From the NCBI GenBank assembly GCA_947472885.1, contig CANJBX010000016.1:1-64000 (forward strand): a DNA stretch of 64,000 nt, given 5' to 3'. Position 1 is the first letter of the stretch. Every line of letters begins with the position of its first letter. The notes beneath the pieces were generated by a model that was not told the origin of the DNA, searched no databases, and saw only the letters and a list, made by a program, of their open reading frames with translations. The position numbers and the translations under genes were made by a program. This DNA is from Hyphomicrobiaceae bacterium (lineage in GTDB: Bacteria > Pseudomonadota > Alphaproteobacteria > Rhizobiales > Xanthobacteraceae). This document shows positions 44,242-53,383 of the stretch, piece after piece.

Positions 44242-44547
44242 TCAGCCCTGCACTTCGTAGTGCACGATGGTTGGCGGCACGGTGACGTAGTTCGGCACAT
44301 CCGCGCCGAGTGCTTGCCCCTCCGGCGATTGCATCGCCTTGCCCATCGTCGCGACATCGGGGAAGTCTGCTTCGAACAAGCAGTAATAGGGGGATTCTGC
44401 GCCGCGCACGCCTTCAATGGCGAAACTGTAGCGATAGGCCAGCAAGCCCGGCAGTTTCGCCGCCAGCGGCAGATGTTTCGATTCGTAGTGGCCGCGAAAC
44501 TTCGCGTCGTCCTGACCCTTGGGATAAAGCACGAGCATCTTGTGCAT
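44242..44547 (-). CDS. EthD family protein
   Basis: A 101-residue ferredoxin-like dimeric alpha/beta barrel protein of the EthD family. MHKMLVLYPKGQDDAKFRGHYESKHLPLAAKLPGL is the family opening and ESPYYCLFEADFPDVATMGKAM is the middle block. EthD proteins accompany oxygenase or degradation clusters, such as the ethyl tert-butyl ether cluster where EthD was first found. Some are dehydratases or act on ring-cleavage intermediates. The small size fits. It follows a LuxR-type regulator gene by 116 bases on the same strand. Confidence 0.82.
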   Translation of the reverse strand: MHKMLVLYPKGQDDAKFRGHYESKHLPLAAKLPGLLAYRYSFAIEGVRGAESPYYCLFEADFPDVATMGKAMQSPEGQALGADVPNYVTVPPTIVHYEVQG

Positions 44548-44663
44548 CGGATTTCCTCTGCTTCGATTGATCTTCTGGCTTCGCTGCAAGCGGGATCCCG
44601 CCGCCGCGTGAAATTCGGCAGCAATGTTGCAGGCAGACGGAAGTTTGTCGAGAGAACCCGCCG

Positions 44664-45449
44664 TTACGACAGGATCAGCCGCATCAGCTCGTTCTGGCAG
44701 GAGATGCGCAGGCGGCCATAGGCGCGCTTGCGATAGGTCAGCACCGTGTTGACGCTGATGCCGAGCTTGAGGCCGATGGCCTCGGAAGTCATGCCGAGCA
44801 TGATGGCGGTGCAGACTTCCGCTTCGCGCGCCGGAATGCTCGGCGCGACCGCGCGCAGGCGGCCGATCAATGCCTGCGGCGTCCAGCTTTCGGAACGCTG
44901 CGCGCTCCGGGCGTCGTTCTTGATGAGGAGGGACATCAGCAGGTCGCCCGAACTTGCCATGCGGTCGATTTCGTATTCGGCAAACCGGCCAAAACCGCCG
45001 CCGGAATAGAAGCTGAGGCGGTACACGTCCGAACCGTGGCGCTGCAGGATCGTGAAGCGGTCCATGATACGCAGGTTGGTGTAGCAGTCCTTGCGGTAGA
45101 GTTCGTCGTGGATATCCGCGTCCGGCACGATGCGCAGCGCGACGCTCGAACCTTCGTGCAGTTCTTCGGCGCGGTTGATAGGATCGAGGTTCCAGTATTG
45201 CGCGATGTATTTGTCGGCGAGCGGGCGCGCGATGTTTGCGGCGCCGGCATTGGCGGCGAGCAGCACGCGCGGCACGGCATTTTCGCCAATCGCAAACGCC
45301 GTCACACATTCGCACTTCACGGCTTCGCGTGAAATCGAGAAAAGTTCGGATTCAAATTTAGGCGTCGCGACGGCGTCGATCAGCAGGCCGACGTTGGCAC
45401 GCCAGGGATCGGTGAAGCTGCTCGTTTCCGGGAGACTGATAACTTCCAT
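44664..45449 (-). CDS. LuxR-type helix-turn-helix transcriptional regulator
   Basis: This 261-residue regulator has a C-terminal LuxR/GerE domain, REAEVCTAIMLGMTSEAIGLKLGISVNTVLTYRKRAYGRLRI, whose third helix, SVNTVLTYRKRAY, includes the conserved threonine and basic residues. The N-terminal 190 residues show no clear autoinducer or receiver domain, so it may be a PAS/GAF-like sensor of unknown signal. It is followed on the same strand by EthD and PrpD-like genes, which it may control. Confidence 0.82.
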   Translation of the reverse strand: MEVISLPETSSFTDPWRANVGLLIDAVATPKFESELFSISREAVKCECVTAFAIGENAVPRVLLAANAGAANIARPLADKYIAQYWNLDPINRAEELHEGSSVALRIVPDADIHDELYRKDCYTNLRIMDRFTILQRHGSDVYRLSFYSGGGFGRFAEYEIDRMASSGDLLMSLLIKNDARSAQRSESWTPQALIGRLRAVAPSIPAREAEVCTAIMLGMTSEAIGLKLGISVNTVLTYRKRAYGRLRISCQNELMRLILS

Positions 45450-45885
45450 CCCGCTCTCCTTGAGCCCGGCCGGCTACGCATGCGGTGGCAAACTAGCACC
45501 AACGGGTTGAGCAATGAAAGGATGCCGACAAATCGGCACGGCATCAATACGAGTCATCGATGTCGCAGGCCTCCATTTCATTATGTTGTATGCCAGAGGC
45601 CGCCGGATTGTTGATCAGTATACTGTGCTTTCGGCTCCTGCCTTTGTTATGAAACATAGCATTTGGGCCCACAGGGTCTTTCCGGGCTGGTTATGGGTTT
45701 CCTGCACGGTATTTGCCGTCTGAAATCGCTTTTTGCCCTGCTTGCGAGCGCCAGCGCCGGACCTTACCCTTGGCTTTGGCGCCAGCGCCTTGCTTGTCCC
45801 AGCGTGGGCAGGGCGGCGGGCAGCGATAAAAACAATACACTGCCGCGGCGTCAGGTTTCGGGAAGTTGATAAGGAGAGAGACGTC
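45450..45885. other. 436-base region between LuxR-type and PhyH genes
   Basis: This region contains the divergent promoters of the LuxR-type regulator (minus) and a PhyH dioxygenase (plus). I find no gene with a recognisable product. A 69-codon frame at 45514-45723 has no family resemblance and no obvious ribosome site. AAGGAGAGAG at 45871-45880 is the ribosome site of the PhyH gene. The stretch has lower GC than its flanks in the middle. Confidence 0.45.
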
Positions 45886-46707
45886 ATGCGGCTTACCCCC
45901 CAACAGCTCGCGGATTTTGACGACAAGGGATATATTTTCCTGCCGTCCTGCTTTTCGGAGGAGGAAGTCGCGCTGATGCGCGACGAGGGCGAGGCCATCC
46001 TCAAGAGCACCCGGCAGGAAGTCTGGCGCGAAAAGACCGGCGCGCCGCGTACGGCGTTTGCGGCCCACACATTTAACGAGGTGTTCCGCCTGCTTGGCAG
46101 CCATCCCCGGCTGGTGAAACCGCTCCAGCAATATTTCGGCGAGGACGTCTACGTTCATCAGTTCAAGCTGAACGCCAAGGCGGCGTTCGAGGGCGATGTC
46201 TGGCAGTGGCATCAGGACTACGGCACCTGGCAGCGCGACGACGGCATGCTAGCGCCGCGCGCCATGAACATCGCGGTGTTCCTCGACGAGGTGATGCCGA
46301 TCAACGGCCCGCTGATGCTGATCCCCAAGAGCCACAAGCAGGGCGTGTTCAACGCCGGCCACGATCTTGCGACAACGTCCTACCCGCTGTGGACGCTCGA
46401 TCAGGAAACCGTGACGCGGCTTGCGGCGGAGGCCGAACCGCCCGGCGGCGGGCCGGGCATCGTTGCGCCTGTCGGCAAGCCCGGTTCGGTACTGATGTTC
46501 CACGGCAACCTGGTGCATGCCTCGGCGCCGAACATCACGCCCTATCCGCGCAAGATCGTGTACCTGACGCTGTGCGCCTGCTCGAACCACATCACCAAAT
46601 TCACCCGCGCCGAATGGATCGCGCATCGTGATTTTGCGCCGATTGTGCCGGTCGATGACGGCGCGCTCGCGGAATACGCGCGGGCGCGGAAGGTGGCGGC
46701 GGAGTAG
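45886..46707 (+). CDS. PhyH-family Fe(II)/2-oxoglutarate dioxygenase (1)
   Basis: The 273-residue cupin-fold dioxygenase is of the phytanoyl-CoA/ectoine hydroxylase family. The iron ligands are His109 and Asp111 in WQWHQDYGTW and His211 in FHGNLVHASAPN. The 2-oxoglutarate arginine is near residue 222 (YPRKIVYL). It hydroxylates an aliphatic substrate while decarboxylating 2-oxoglutarate. AAGGAGAGAG precedes the ATG at 45886. A SAF-domain oxidoreductase gene follows after 83 bases on the same strand. It is one of three divergent PhyH members within 9 kb. Confidence 0.9.
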   Translation: MRLTPQQLADFDDKGYIFLPSCFSEEEVALMRDEGEAILKSTRQEVWREKTGAPRTAFAAHTFNEVFRLLGSHPRLVKPLQQYFGEDVYVHQFKLNAKAAFEGDVWQWHQDYGTWQRDDGMLAPRAMNIAVFLDEVMPINGPLMLIPKSHKQGVFNAGHDLATTSYPLWTLDQETVTRLAAEAEPPGGGPGIVAPVGKPGSVLMFHGNLVHASAPNITPYPRKIVYLTLCACSNHITKFTRAEWIAHRDFAPIVPVDDGALAEYARARKVAAE

Positions 46708-46715
46708 TTCCTTTC

Positions 46716-46747
46716 ACCTCTCCCCGCTTGCGGGGAGAGGGCCCCAC
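46716..46747. repeat. short CTCTCCCC palindrome (possible partial copy of the intergenic repeat)
   Basis: CCTCTCCCCGC-TTG-CGGGGAGAGGG (about 46717-46741) is a strong hairpin between the PhyH and SAF-domain genes. It shares the CCTCTCCCC core of the longer palindromic repeats. It is too short to be a full copy. Confidence 0.6.
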
Positions 46748-46790
46748 CTGAGTTTGCCTGTCGAATAGCAATCATAACAAACGGAATCCC

Positions 46791-48101
46791 ATGAACCTCC
46801 AGTCCAAGCTCGCTGCCCGCGTTGCTGCCGTCAAGCCCGTCCGTGTCGGCCTTGTCGGCGCCGGAAAATTCGGCTCGATGTTTCTCGCCCAGGTGCCGCA
46901 TATCCCCGGCCTTGAGGTCGCGGTGATTTCCGAAGTCGATATCGAGAAGGGCAAGCAAGCCTGCCGCAACGTCGGCTGGGACGAGGCGCGCATCGCCCGC
47001 ACGAAATTCTCCGACCGCGGCCGCGATGCCTGTCTCGATGAATCCGTCGAGGTTGTCGTGGAGGCCACCGGCCGGCCGGACGCCGGCATTGCGCACGCCA
47101 TGCGCTCCATCGACGCCGGCAAGCATATCGTGATGGTCAATGTGGAAGCCGACAGCATGGTTGGCTGGCTGCTCGCCGAAAAGGCGCGCGCCAAGGGCGT
47201 CGTTTATTCGATGGCCTATGGCGACCAGCCCGCGCTGGTCGCCGAGATGGTGGACTGGGCGCGTTCGGCGGGCTTTGCGGTCGCCGCCGCCGGCAAGGGC
47301 ACCAAGTACCTGCCGCTTTATCACACGGTCACACCCGACGATGTGTGGAGGCACTACGGTCTGACGCCGGAAGAGGCGAAAGCCGGCGGCATGAATCCGC
47401 AGATGTTCAATTCGTTTCTTGACGGCACCAAGTCGGCGATTGAGATGGCGGCGATTGCCAATGCCTGCGGACTGGACGTGCCGCAGGACGGGCTGAAATT
47501 TCCGCCCTGCGGCGTTGACGATCTGGCGCGCGTGCTGCGGCCGAAGTCCGCTGGCGGCGAACTTGAGCGTGACGGCATAGTGGAAGTGATTTCCTCGCTC
47601 CAGCGCGACGAAAAGCCGGTCTATCGCGACCTCCGCTGGGGCGTCTATGTCGTGCTGAAGGCGCCGAACGATTATGCCGCGCGCTCGTTCAAGGAATACG
47701 GTCTGCCGACGGATTCCACCGGGCGCTATGCAGCGATGTACAAGCCGTTTCATCTCATTGGGCTGGAGCTTTCGATTTCGGTGCTGAATGCGGCGCTGCG
47801 TGGCGAGGCGACTGGCTCGGCGCGCGAATGGCGCGGCGATGTGGCGACGGTTGCCAAGCGTGCGCTGAAAATGGGCGAGACGCTCGACGGCGAGGGCGGC
47901 TACACGGTGTATGGCAAACTCATTCCCGCCGCGCGCAGCCTGAAGGAAAATGCGCTGCCGCTTGGTCTCGCCAACAAGATCAAGGTGAAGAGCGATATTG
48001 CTGCGGGTGCCATCGTGAAGTGGAGCGATGTCGAGATCGACGGCGAAGTGCAGGCGGTGAAGATTCGCCGCGAGGCCGAGGCAATGGGGGCGGCGAAGTA
48101 G
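46791..48101 (+). CDS. NAD(P)-dependent oxidoreductase with C-terminal SAF domain (homoserine-dehydrogenase-like)
   Basis: At 436 residues it begins with a Rossmann domain, VRVGLVGAGKFGSMFLAQ near residue 17, followed by VVVEATGRPDAGIAHAMRSIDAGKHIVMVNVEAD, as in homoserine-dehydrogenase-like proteins. The C-terminus has a SAF domain (LPLGLANKIKVKSDIAAGAIVKWSDVEID), as in antifreeze-like and FlgA proteins. The same architecture is annotated as SAF-domain NAD(P)-binding proteins in sugar-acid and organic acid pathways. The substrate is unknown. The PhyH gene 83 bases upstream may supply a hydroxylated compound, which this enzyme could oxidise. Confidence 0.78.
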   Translation: MNLQSKLAARVAAVKPVRVGLVGAGKFGSMFLAQVPHIPGLEVAVISEVDIEKGKQACRNVGWDEARIARTKFSDRGRDACLDESVEVVVEATGRPDAGIAHAMRSIDAGKHIVMVNVEADSMVGWLLAEKARAKGVVYSMAYGDQPALVAEMVDWARSAGFAVAAAGKGTKYLPLYHTVTPDDVWRHYGLTPEEAKAGGMNPQMFNSFLDGTKSAIEMAAIANACGLDVPQDGLKFPPCGVDDLARVLRPKSAGGELERDGIVEVISSLQRDEKPVYRDLRWGVYVVLKAPNDYAARSFKEYGLPTDSTGRYAAMYKPFHLIGLELSISVLNAALRGEATGSAREWRGDVATVAKRALKMGETLDGEGGYTVYGKLIPAARSLKENALPLGLANKIKVKSDIAAGAIVKWSDVEIDGEVQAVKIRREAEAMGAAK

Positions 48102-48155
48102 TTTCTGTTATTCAGGACGGCCTCAATACGGCGCGCTGAAACCGACAATCCCTCC

Positions 48156-48241
48156 GTCATGGCCGGGCTTGTCCCGGCCATCTCGCTTAGGTGAGCACAA
48201 TGCGCCCTTATCGGGATCGCCGGGACAAGCCCGGCGATGAC
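48156..48241. repeat. inverted pair of GTCATGGCCGGGCTTGTCCCGGCCA-type repeats
   Basis: Two related 25-base palindromic units face each other: 48156-48180 (core GGCCGGGCTTGTCCCGGCC) and 48217-48241 (core CGCCGGGACAAGCCCGGCG, read on the other strand as the same kind of unit). The layout is a dispersed rhizobial intergenic repeat. It separates two convergent genes and may end transcription. Confidence 0.8.
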
Positions 48242-48253
48242 GAGGAGAGAGCG

Positions 48254-49489
48254 TCAGCTCCGCTTCTTGGCTTTCTTGGCTGGTACTTTCTTTGCGGCTT
48301 TCGCCGGTTTAGTTGCCGCTTTCTTTTTTACAGTGGCTTTTTTCGCAGCAGGCTTTCTCGCGGGCGCTTTCTTCGCCACCTTTTTCTTCGCCCACAATTC
48401 CCTGCTCGCAATCCGCGCGCCTTCGACCATCGCCTCCAGCTTCGCCCAGGTCAGCTCGGCGTGCGGCAGGCGCGTCGCCAGTCCGCAATCGGTGCCGGCG
48501 ATCACATTGTCGCGCCCGACAATGTTGGCAAACGTGATGAGCCGGTCGGCGACGATGCGCGGATGCTCGATGATGTCGCTGGCGTGACCCACCACGCCGG
48601 GCATCAATGTGACGCCGTCGCGCAGCTTGCGGCCCTGCCAGACGCGCCATTCGTGTTCATGGCGTACATTGGCGAATTCAAACGATATGCTCTGCGCTTT
48701 CACCTTCAGCACGATGTCGATGATGGCCTCAAACGGAATGTCGTTCTTGTGCGGGCCATGGTTCGAGCCCCAGCAGATATGCAGCCGGACTTTATCCGGT
48801 GAAATTCCGCGCAAGGCATGATTGAGCGCCTCGACGCGCAGGCTGGCGTAGCGGCGATAATCCTTCACCGACATTTCGGGGAACATCTGCCAGCCGTCCG
48901 GCAGGTCCGGGTCGTCGATCTGCACCAGAAAGCCTGCGTCGGTGATCGCCTTGTATTCGTGGTGCATGGCGTCGGCGATGGCGTAGAGGAATTTTTCCTC
49001 GTTGTGATAGTGGCCGTCCTGCAACCAGTGTTCGATGGTGCCGGGTGCAATCGACGGCAGGTAGGCCTGCGCATCGACGCCGGTCATCGCGCTGTTGAGG
49101 TTGCGGATGTCCGTCTGCGTGATGTCCTGACCGAGATAGGTCAGCGGCCCGTCGCACAGCGCGAGATTGGTGCCCCAGTTCTTGAACTTGGCGGCGACGA
49201 AGCCCGGAAAGTCGATGGCGTCGCGGCCCATGACGCTGAGCCGCTTGCGGGTGCCGTCAGTTGCCGAAATGCCGCCGATGCGGTCGCGGACATATTCCGA
49301 AAAGCCGCGCACCTTGGAATATTCGCCGTCGTTGACGATATCGATGCCCATGTTGGCCTGACGGCGCACGACATTGGCGACGGCGGCGGAGAGCGTTTCC
49401 TGTGCGCCCGATGCGTTGGTTTGCAATGCCTCTTTCAGACCGTCGGGACGCGGCAGCGTGCCGGCGTGCGACACCAGAATGCGATCCAT
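48254..49489 (-). CDS. MetE-C-like zinc protein, subfamily B, with histone-H1-like tail
   Basis: A 411-residue MetE C-terminal-like protein, subfamily B: LHICWGSNHGPH (His-x-Cys), FEFANVRHEHEW (Glu plus His-Glu-His) and GTDCGLAT (Cys) form the likely zinc site. VQIDDPDLPDGW matches the acidic loop of the other B protein. The last 44 residues (368-411) are a low-complexity Lys/Ala/Pro tail with 19 lysines, starting KKVAKKAPARKPAAKK. This kind of tail occurs in H1-like DNA-binding proteins and AlgP. It is seen here in frame with no change of reading. The gene follows a PhyH dioxygenase gene by 41 bases. Confidence 0.8.
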   Translation of the reverse strand: MDRILVSHAGTLPRPDGLKEALQTNASGAQETLSAAVANVVRRQANMGIDIVNDGEYSKVRGFSEYVRDRIGGISATDGTRKRLSVMGRDAIDFPGFVAAKFKNWGTNLALCDGPLTYLGQDITQTDIRNLNSAMTGVDAQAYLPSIAPGTIEHWLQDGHYHNEEKFLYAIADAMHHEYKAITDAGFLVQIDDPDLPDGWQMFPEMSVKDYRRYASLRVEALNHALRGISPDKVRLHICWGSNHGPHKNDIPFEAIIDIVLKVKAQSISFEFANVRHEHEWRVWQGRKLRDGVTLMPGVVGHASDIIEHPRIVADRLITFANIVGRDNVIAGTDCGLATRLPHAELTWAKLEAMVEGARIASRELWAKKKVAKKAPARKPAAKKATVKKKAATKPAKAAKKVPAKKAKKRS

Positions 49490-49530
49490 CTGTGGCTTCC
49501 CATAACGTCGTGTGAGATATGGCAGCGCCG

Positions 49531-50361
49531 CTATTTCGCCGCTGCGGGTTCAGCGTCCTGCTTGTGGTTCTTGTCACGGTAGTGACTGTTGGCCTTGTGC
49601 ATCAGGTCCATGATGACCGGATCGCGGTCGCGCGTCGGCAGCGGGTCGTGGTCCCAGTGGCCGAAGCGATCCTGCCCGCTGATGAGCGTCGCCGAGCGCC
49701 GGCCGATGGCGGACTCGACGCTCGCCGGAATGAACATCATCGCAAAGCCGATGCGGCGGTCGTCGGATGTGTTGGGCTCGGACGAATGCAGCACATGGCC
49801 GTGGTGGATCGAGAATTCGCCGGGCTTCAATACGCAGTCGAACGCGCCGGTGTCGTCTACGTCCGCGACCTCCTGGCCGCGCGACAGGAGGTTGTCCGCA
49901 TTGTGCGTTTCGATGTGCTTGTGGGTGCCGCTTTTGTGCGAGCCGGGAATGACGCGCATACAGCCGTTGTCGCGCGTCACTTCGTTGAGCGCGAGCCAGG
50001 CCGTGATGATGGTCGGCGGCTTCAGCCCGAAGTAGGCGTGGTCCTGATGCCAGCTCACGTATTTGCGGTCCTGCGCGTCCTTGATCCAGAACCGCGATGC
50101 CATGATGAACAGGTCTTCGCCGACCAGGTCCGAGATCGCGCCGACGAGCCGCGGGTTGCGCGCCAGCTGATACGCCCAGTCGAAATACAGATGGCCCTTG
50201 ATGTGGATCGTATCGACGGCGGGCTTGCCGGTCTCGGCCTCATAGGCTTCGAGCTTGCTGCGGCAGTCCGAGGCTTCCTGTTCGGACACAGCCATCACCG
50301 GCGACAGGATTCCGGTTTCGTGGAACTGGCGGACCTGTGCCTCGGTCAGAACTTTTCCCAT
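49531..50361 (-). CDS. PhyH-family Fe(II)/2-oxoglutarate dioxygenase (2)
   Basis: The 276-residue dioxygenase has iron ligands His105 and Asp107 in VSWHQDHAYFG and His192 in HGHVLHSSEPN. The 2-oxoglutarate arginine is in DDRRIGFAMMF. It starts MGKVLTEAQVRQFHETGILSPV. The nearest relatives by motif are PhyH proteins that act on small secondary metabolites. It lies between the IorB gene and MetE-B on the minus strand, probably in the same transcript. Confidence 0.88.
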   Translation of the reverse strand: MGKVLTEAQVRQFHETGILSPVMAVSEQEASDCRSKLEAYEAETGKPAVDTIHIKGHLYFDWAYQLARNPRLVGAISDLVGEDLFIMASRFWIKDAQDRKYVSWHQDHAYFGLKPPTIITAWLALNEVTRDNGCMRVIPGSHKSGTHKHIETHNADNLLSRGQEVADVDDTGAFDCVLKPGEFSIHHGHVLHSSEPNTSDDRRIGFAMMFIPASVESAIGRRSATLISGQDRFGHWDHDPLPTRDRDPVIMDLMHKANSHYRDKNHKQDAEPAAAK

Positions 50362-50479
50362 GGGAGCCTCCCGCGTGTGTGCAGACTTGTGACGATCATA
50401 CACTGACGCAACAGCCGCTCCACAACGGGAGCGGCTGCGCATGGGTCGTCTGCAATTTAGCGTGCTGTAGCTATCGTGG

Positions 50480-52675
50480 TCAGACCAGCTTTTCGTTCTT
50501 GATCGGCAGGTTGCGTACCGGCTTGCCGGTAGCGGCGTAGATGGCGTTCATCATAGCGGGCGCAACTACGCAGATAGTTGGTTCGCCGACACCGCCCCAG
50601 AAATCGCCGGTTGAAACGATGACGGTTTCGACCTTGGGCATTTCCGCGAGCCGCAGGATCTCGTAGCTGTCGAAGTTGAGTTCCTGGATGCGGCCCTTGT
50701 CCACGGTCGACTCGCCGTAGAGCGTGGCGGTGAGGCCATAGGCGACCGATCCTTCAACCTGTGCGGCGATCTGGTCCGGGTTGAGCGCGTGGCCGCAGTT
50801 CAACGCCAATACCATGCGGTGGACTTTTACCTCGCCCTTCGCGCTGACCGATACTTCGGCGGTCGCCGCCGAGTAGCTGCCATAGCCCATGAACTGCGCG
50901 ATGCCGCGATGGACGCCGGCGGGCAGGGGCTTGCCCCAGTCGCCTTTCTCCGCCGCCGCATTGAGTACCGCAAGATGCTTGGGATGCTTGCTCATCAGGG
51001 CGCGGCGGAACGCGAGCGGGTCCTTGCCGGCCGCCTTCGCCACCTCGTCCATGAAGCATTCGAGGTAGACGCCGTTCTGGTTGGTGTTGACGCCGCGCCA
51101 GGTGCCGACCGGGACGTGCGTGTTGCGCATCACGTAGTCGATCAGCAGGTTTGGCACGGTGTAGCCCATCTGCGCGTCGCCGGGCTGTTCGTAGTAGCCC
51201 TGAAGCTGGCGCATGTCCTTGCCGTCCACGATGGCCGAGGGTGCAAGGAACGCGTTGATGGACTGGCCCGACACGCGCATGTGCATGCCGACGAGGTTGC
51301 CGTCGGCGTCGAGACCGGCGGTGCCCTTGAACATCGAGATCGGGCGATAGAAACAGTGCGCCTGATCTTCCTCGCGGCTCCAGATCATCTTCACGGCAGT
51401 GCCGGGGAACTGCTTGGCAATCGCCGCCGCCTGATAGACGACGTCCTGCCGCCCGCGCCGGCCGAAGCCGCCGCCGGGGTCGGTCATATAGACCTCGCAT
51501 TTTTCGAGCGGCATGCCGGTGGCTTCCGCCAGTGCAGCGAGCGCGCCTTCGGCATTCTGCGTCGGCAGCCACACCTCGGCCTTGTCGGCGGTGAGTTTCA
51601 CCGTGCAGTTCATCGGCTCCATCGTGGCGTGCGCGAGGAACGGCGTAGAGTAAACCGCCTCGACCTTCCGGGTGGCTTCCGCGATGGCCTTCATGGCATC
51701 GCCGTTCTGGCGCGCGCCGTTGGTCTGGGTTGCCGTCAGGCCTTCCTTGAGACGTGCGGCAATGGTTGCGCTCGACTGCTTGGCGTTCTCACCTTCGTCC
51801 CAAACGATGGGTAAGGCTTCGAGCGCGGTCTTGGCGTTCCACCATTTGTCGGCAACGACAGCGACGGTGTTGTCGCTCACCTTCACCACCTTGCGGAAGC
51901 CCGGCATCTTGGCAATCGCGGCTTCGTCAAAGCTCTTGAGCTTGCCGCCGAACACCGGGCATTCCTTGATCGCCGCGCACAGCATGTTCGGCAACTTGAG
52001 ATCGACGCCGAACACCTTGCTGCCGTTGAGTTTGTCGGCGGTGTCGATGCGCTTGGTCGGCTTGCCGGCGATCTTCCAGTCCTTGGCATCCTTGAGCGTG
52101 ATGCTCTTGGGGTCGGGCGCGGTGAGTTTCGCTGCGGCCGCCGCGACCTTGCCGTAGCTGATGGTGCGCTTCGATGAGGCGTGCGTGATGATGCCTTCGC
52201 TCACGGTGAGTTCGCCGACCGGCACTTTCCACTGATCGGCCGCGGCCTGCATCAGCATCATGCGCGCCGCTGCGCCGCCACGCCGGACGTAGTCGTGCGA
52301 GGTGCGGATGCCGCGGCTGCCGCCGGTGCCCATTTCGCCCCACACGCGCTTGCGTGCGAGGTTGGTGTGAGCCGTGACCTGCTCAGCCGCGATCTTCTTC
52401 CAGCTGCACTCAAGTTCCTCGGCGACCAGCATCGCGAGGCCGGTGCGCGTGCCCTGGCCCATTTCGGTGCGGGCAATACGGATGACGCAGGTGTCGTCCG
52501 GCTTGATGACGACCCAGGCGTTGACTTCGGCGCCGGCTGCTTGCGCTGCCGCCTCGTCCATGCCGAACGGCAGGTTGAATCCGAGTGCAAGTCCGCCGCC
52601 GGCGACGGCCGCAGAGCCTACGACGAAAGCGCGGCGCGAAAGCTGCGGTGCGCTGATGCTCATGGTTTTTGTCAT
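50480..52675 (-). CDS. molybdopterin-binding aldehyde/xanthine oxidoreductase large subunit (IorB-like)
   Basis: This 731-residue subunit belongs to the isoquinoline 1-oxidoreductase/CO-dehydrogenase-like molybdenum family. A twin-arginine signal (LSRRAFVVGSAAVAGG) shows folded export to the periplasm. Molybdopterin regions include TEMGQGTRTGLAMLVAEEL, GTGGSRGIRTSHDYVRRGG and PGGGFGRRGRQDVVYQAA. The fused ID and catalytic halves, without a separate FAD subunit, match IorB. It hydroxylates an N-heterocycle or aldehyde with water as oxygen source. It pairs with the [2Fe-2S] gene directly upstream, 11 bases away. Confidence 0.9.
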   Translation of the reverse strand: MTKTMSISAPQLSRRAFVVGSAAVAGGGLALGFNLPFGMDEAAAQAAGAEVNAWVVIKPDDTCVIRIARTEMGQGTRTGLAMLVAEELECSWKKIAAEQVTAHTNLARKRVWGEMGTGGSRGIRTSHDYVRRGGAAARMMLMQAAADQWKVPVGELTVSEGIITHASSKRTISYGKVAAAAAKLTAPDPKSITLKDAKDWKIAGKPTKRIDTADKLNGSKVFGVDLKLPNMLCAAIKECPVFGGKLKSFDEAAIAKMPGFRKVVKVSDNTVAVVADKWWNAKTALEALPIVWDEGENAKQSSATIAARLKEGLTATQTNGARQNGDAMKAIAEATRKVEAVYSTPFLAHATMEPMNCTVKLTADKAEVWLPTQNAEGALAALAEATGMPLEKCEVYMTDPGGGFGRRGRQDVVYQAAAIAKQFPGTAVKMIWSREEDQAHCFYRPISMFKGTAGLDADGNLVGMHMRVSGQSINAFLAPSAIVDGKDMRQLQGYYEQPGDAQMGYTVPNLLIDYVMRNTHVPVGTWRGVNTNQNGVYLECFMDEVAKAAGKDPLAFRRALMSKHPKHLAVLNAAAEKGDWGKPLPAGVHRGIAQFMGYGSYSAATAEVSVSAKGEVKVHRMVLALNCGHALNPDQIAAQVEGSVAYGLTATLYGESTVDKGRIQELNFDSYEILRLAEMPKVETVIVSTGDFWGGVGEPTICVVAPAMMNAIYAATGKPVRNLPIKNEKLV

Positions 52676-52686
52676 GGTGCTTCTCC

Positions 52687-53181
52687 TCAAACTTTCTTGC
52701 CGTTGGAGGGAAGGGCGGAACTGCCGGCGGGTGCACCGCCTGCGGCCATGTGCACGGCCGTGCGGACGCGCTGGTAGGTGCCGCAGCGGCAGATGTTGGT
52801 CATCGCGCCGTCGATGTCGGCGTCGGAGGGCTTGGGGTTTTTCTTGAGCAGCGCCGCCGCGGCCATGATCTGGCCGGACTGGCAGTAGCCGCATTGCGGA
52901 ACATCGACCACGGCCCACGCCTTCTGCACCGGATGCGAACTGTTGGCCGACAGGCCCTCGATGGTCACGATCTTGTCGGTCGCCTTCACTTCGCTCAACG
53001 GGATCGAGCAGGAGCGCCGCACTTCGTCATTGATGTGGACTGAACACGCGCCGCATTGCGCGATGCCGCAGCCGTATTTCGTGCCGGTGAGACCGACCCA
53101 TTCGCGCAACACCCACAGCAGCGGCGTCGATGCCTCCGCCTGCACGTCGCGCATTTTTCCATTGATATTGAGTCTCGCCAT
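52687..53181 (-). CDS. [2Fe-2S] small subunit of molybdenum hydroxylase (IorA-like)
   Basis: The 164-residue iron-sulfur subunit has a plant-ferredoxin cluster at Cys38, Cys43, Cys46 and Cys58 (GCGIAQCGACSVH with SC). The second cluster is at Cys97, Cys100, Cys131 and Cys133 (QCGYCQSG and NICRCGTY). It passes electrons from the molybdenum subunit, probably to a cytochrome, as in IorAB. There is no third FAD-binding subunit nearby. The tail SSALPSNGKKV is extra. It is the first gene after a MarR-type regulator gene on the same strand. Confidence 0.93.
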   Translation of the reverse strand: MARLNINGKMRDVQAEASTPLLWVLREWVGLTGTKYGCGIAQCGACSVHINDEVRRSCSIPLSEVKATDKIVTIEGLSANSSHPVQKAWAVVDVPQCGYCQSGQIMAAAALLKKNPKPSDADIDGAMTNICRCGTYQRVRTAVHMAAGGAPAGSSALPSNGKKV

Positions 53182-53383
53182 GAACGCTCTCTCCCGGGGT
53201 TGTCACGACCGCGTGGTTTCGTTTTTATTTTTTGGTGCGCGCCAAGTCATCACGAGGCGCGCCAAAATAGCCACTTCGCCGCCAAGGCTAGCGCAACCGG
53301 GAGTCGCCGCCTACGGCCCTCAGCGGTCAATCTGGCGTGATGGCTGTTTCGCAGTGCAGCAGGCGTTGCCGCCGCAGGCCGCG

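Noticed and set aside
45514-45723. 69-residue plus-strand frame in the 436-base spacer
   Set aside because: No ribosome site, no family resemblance, and no conserved context visible.
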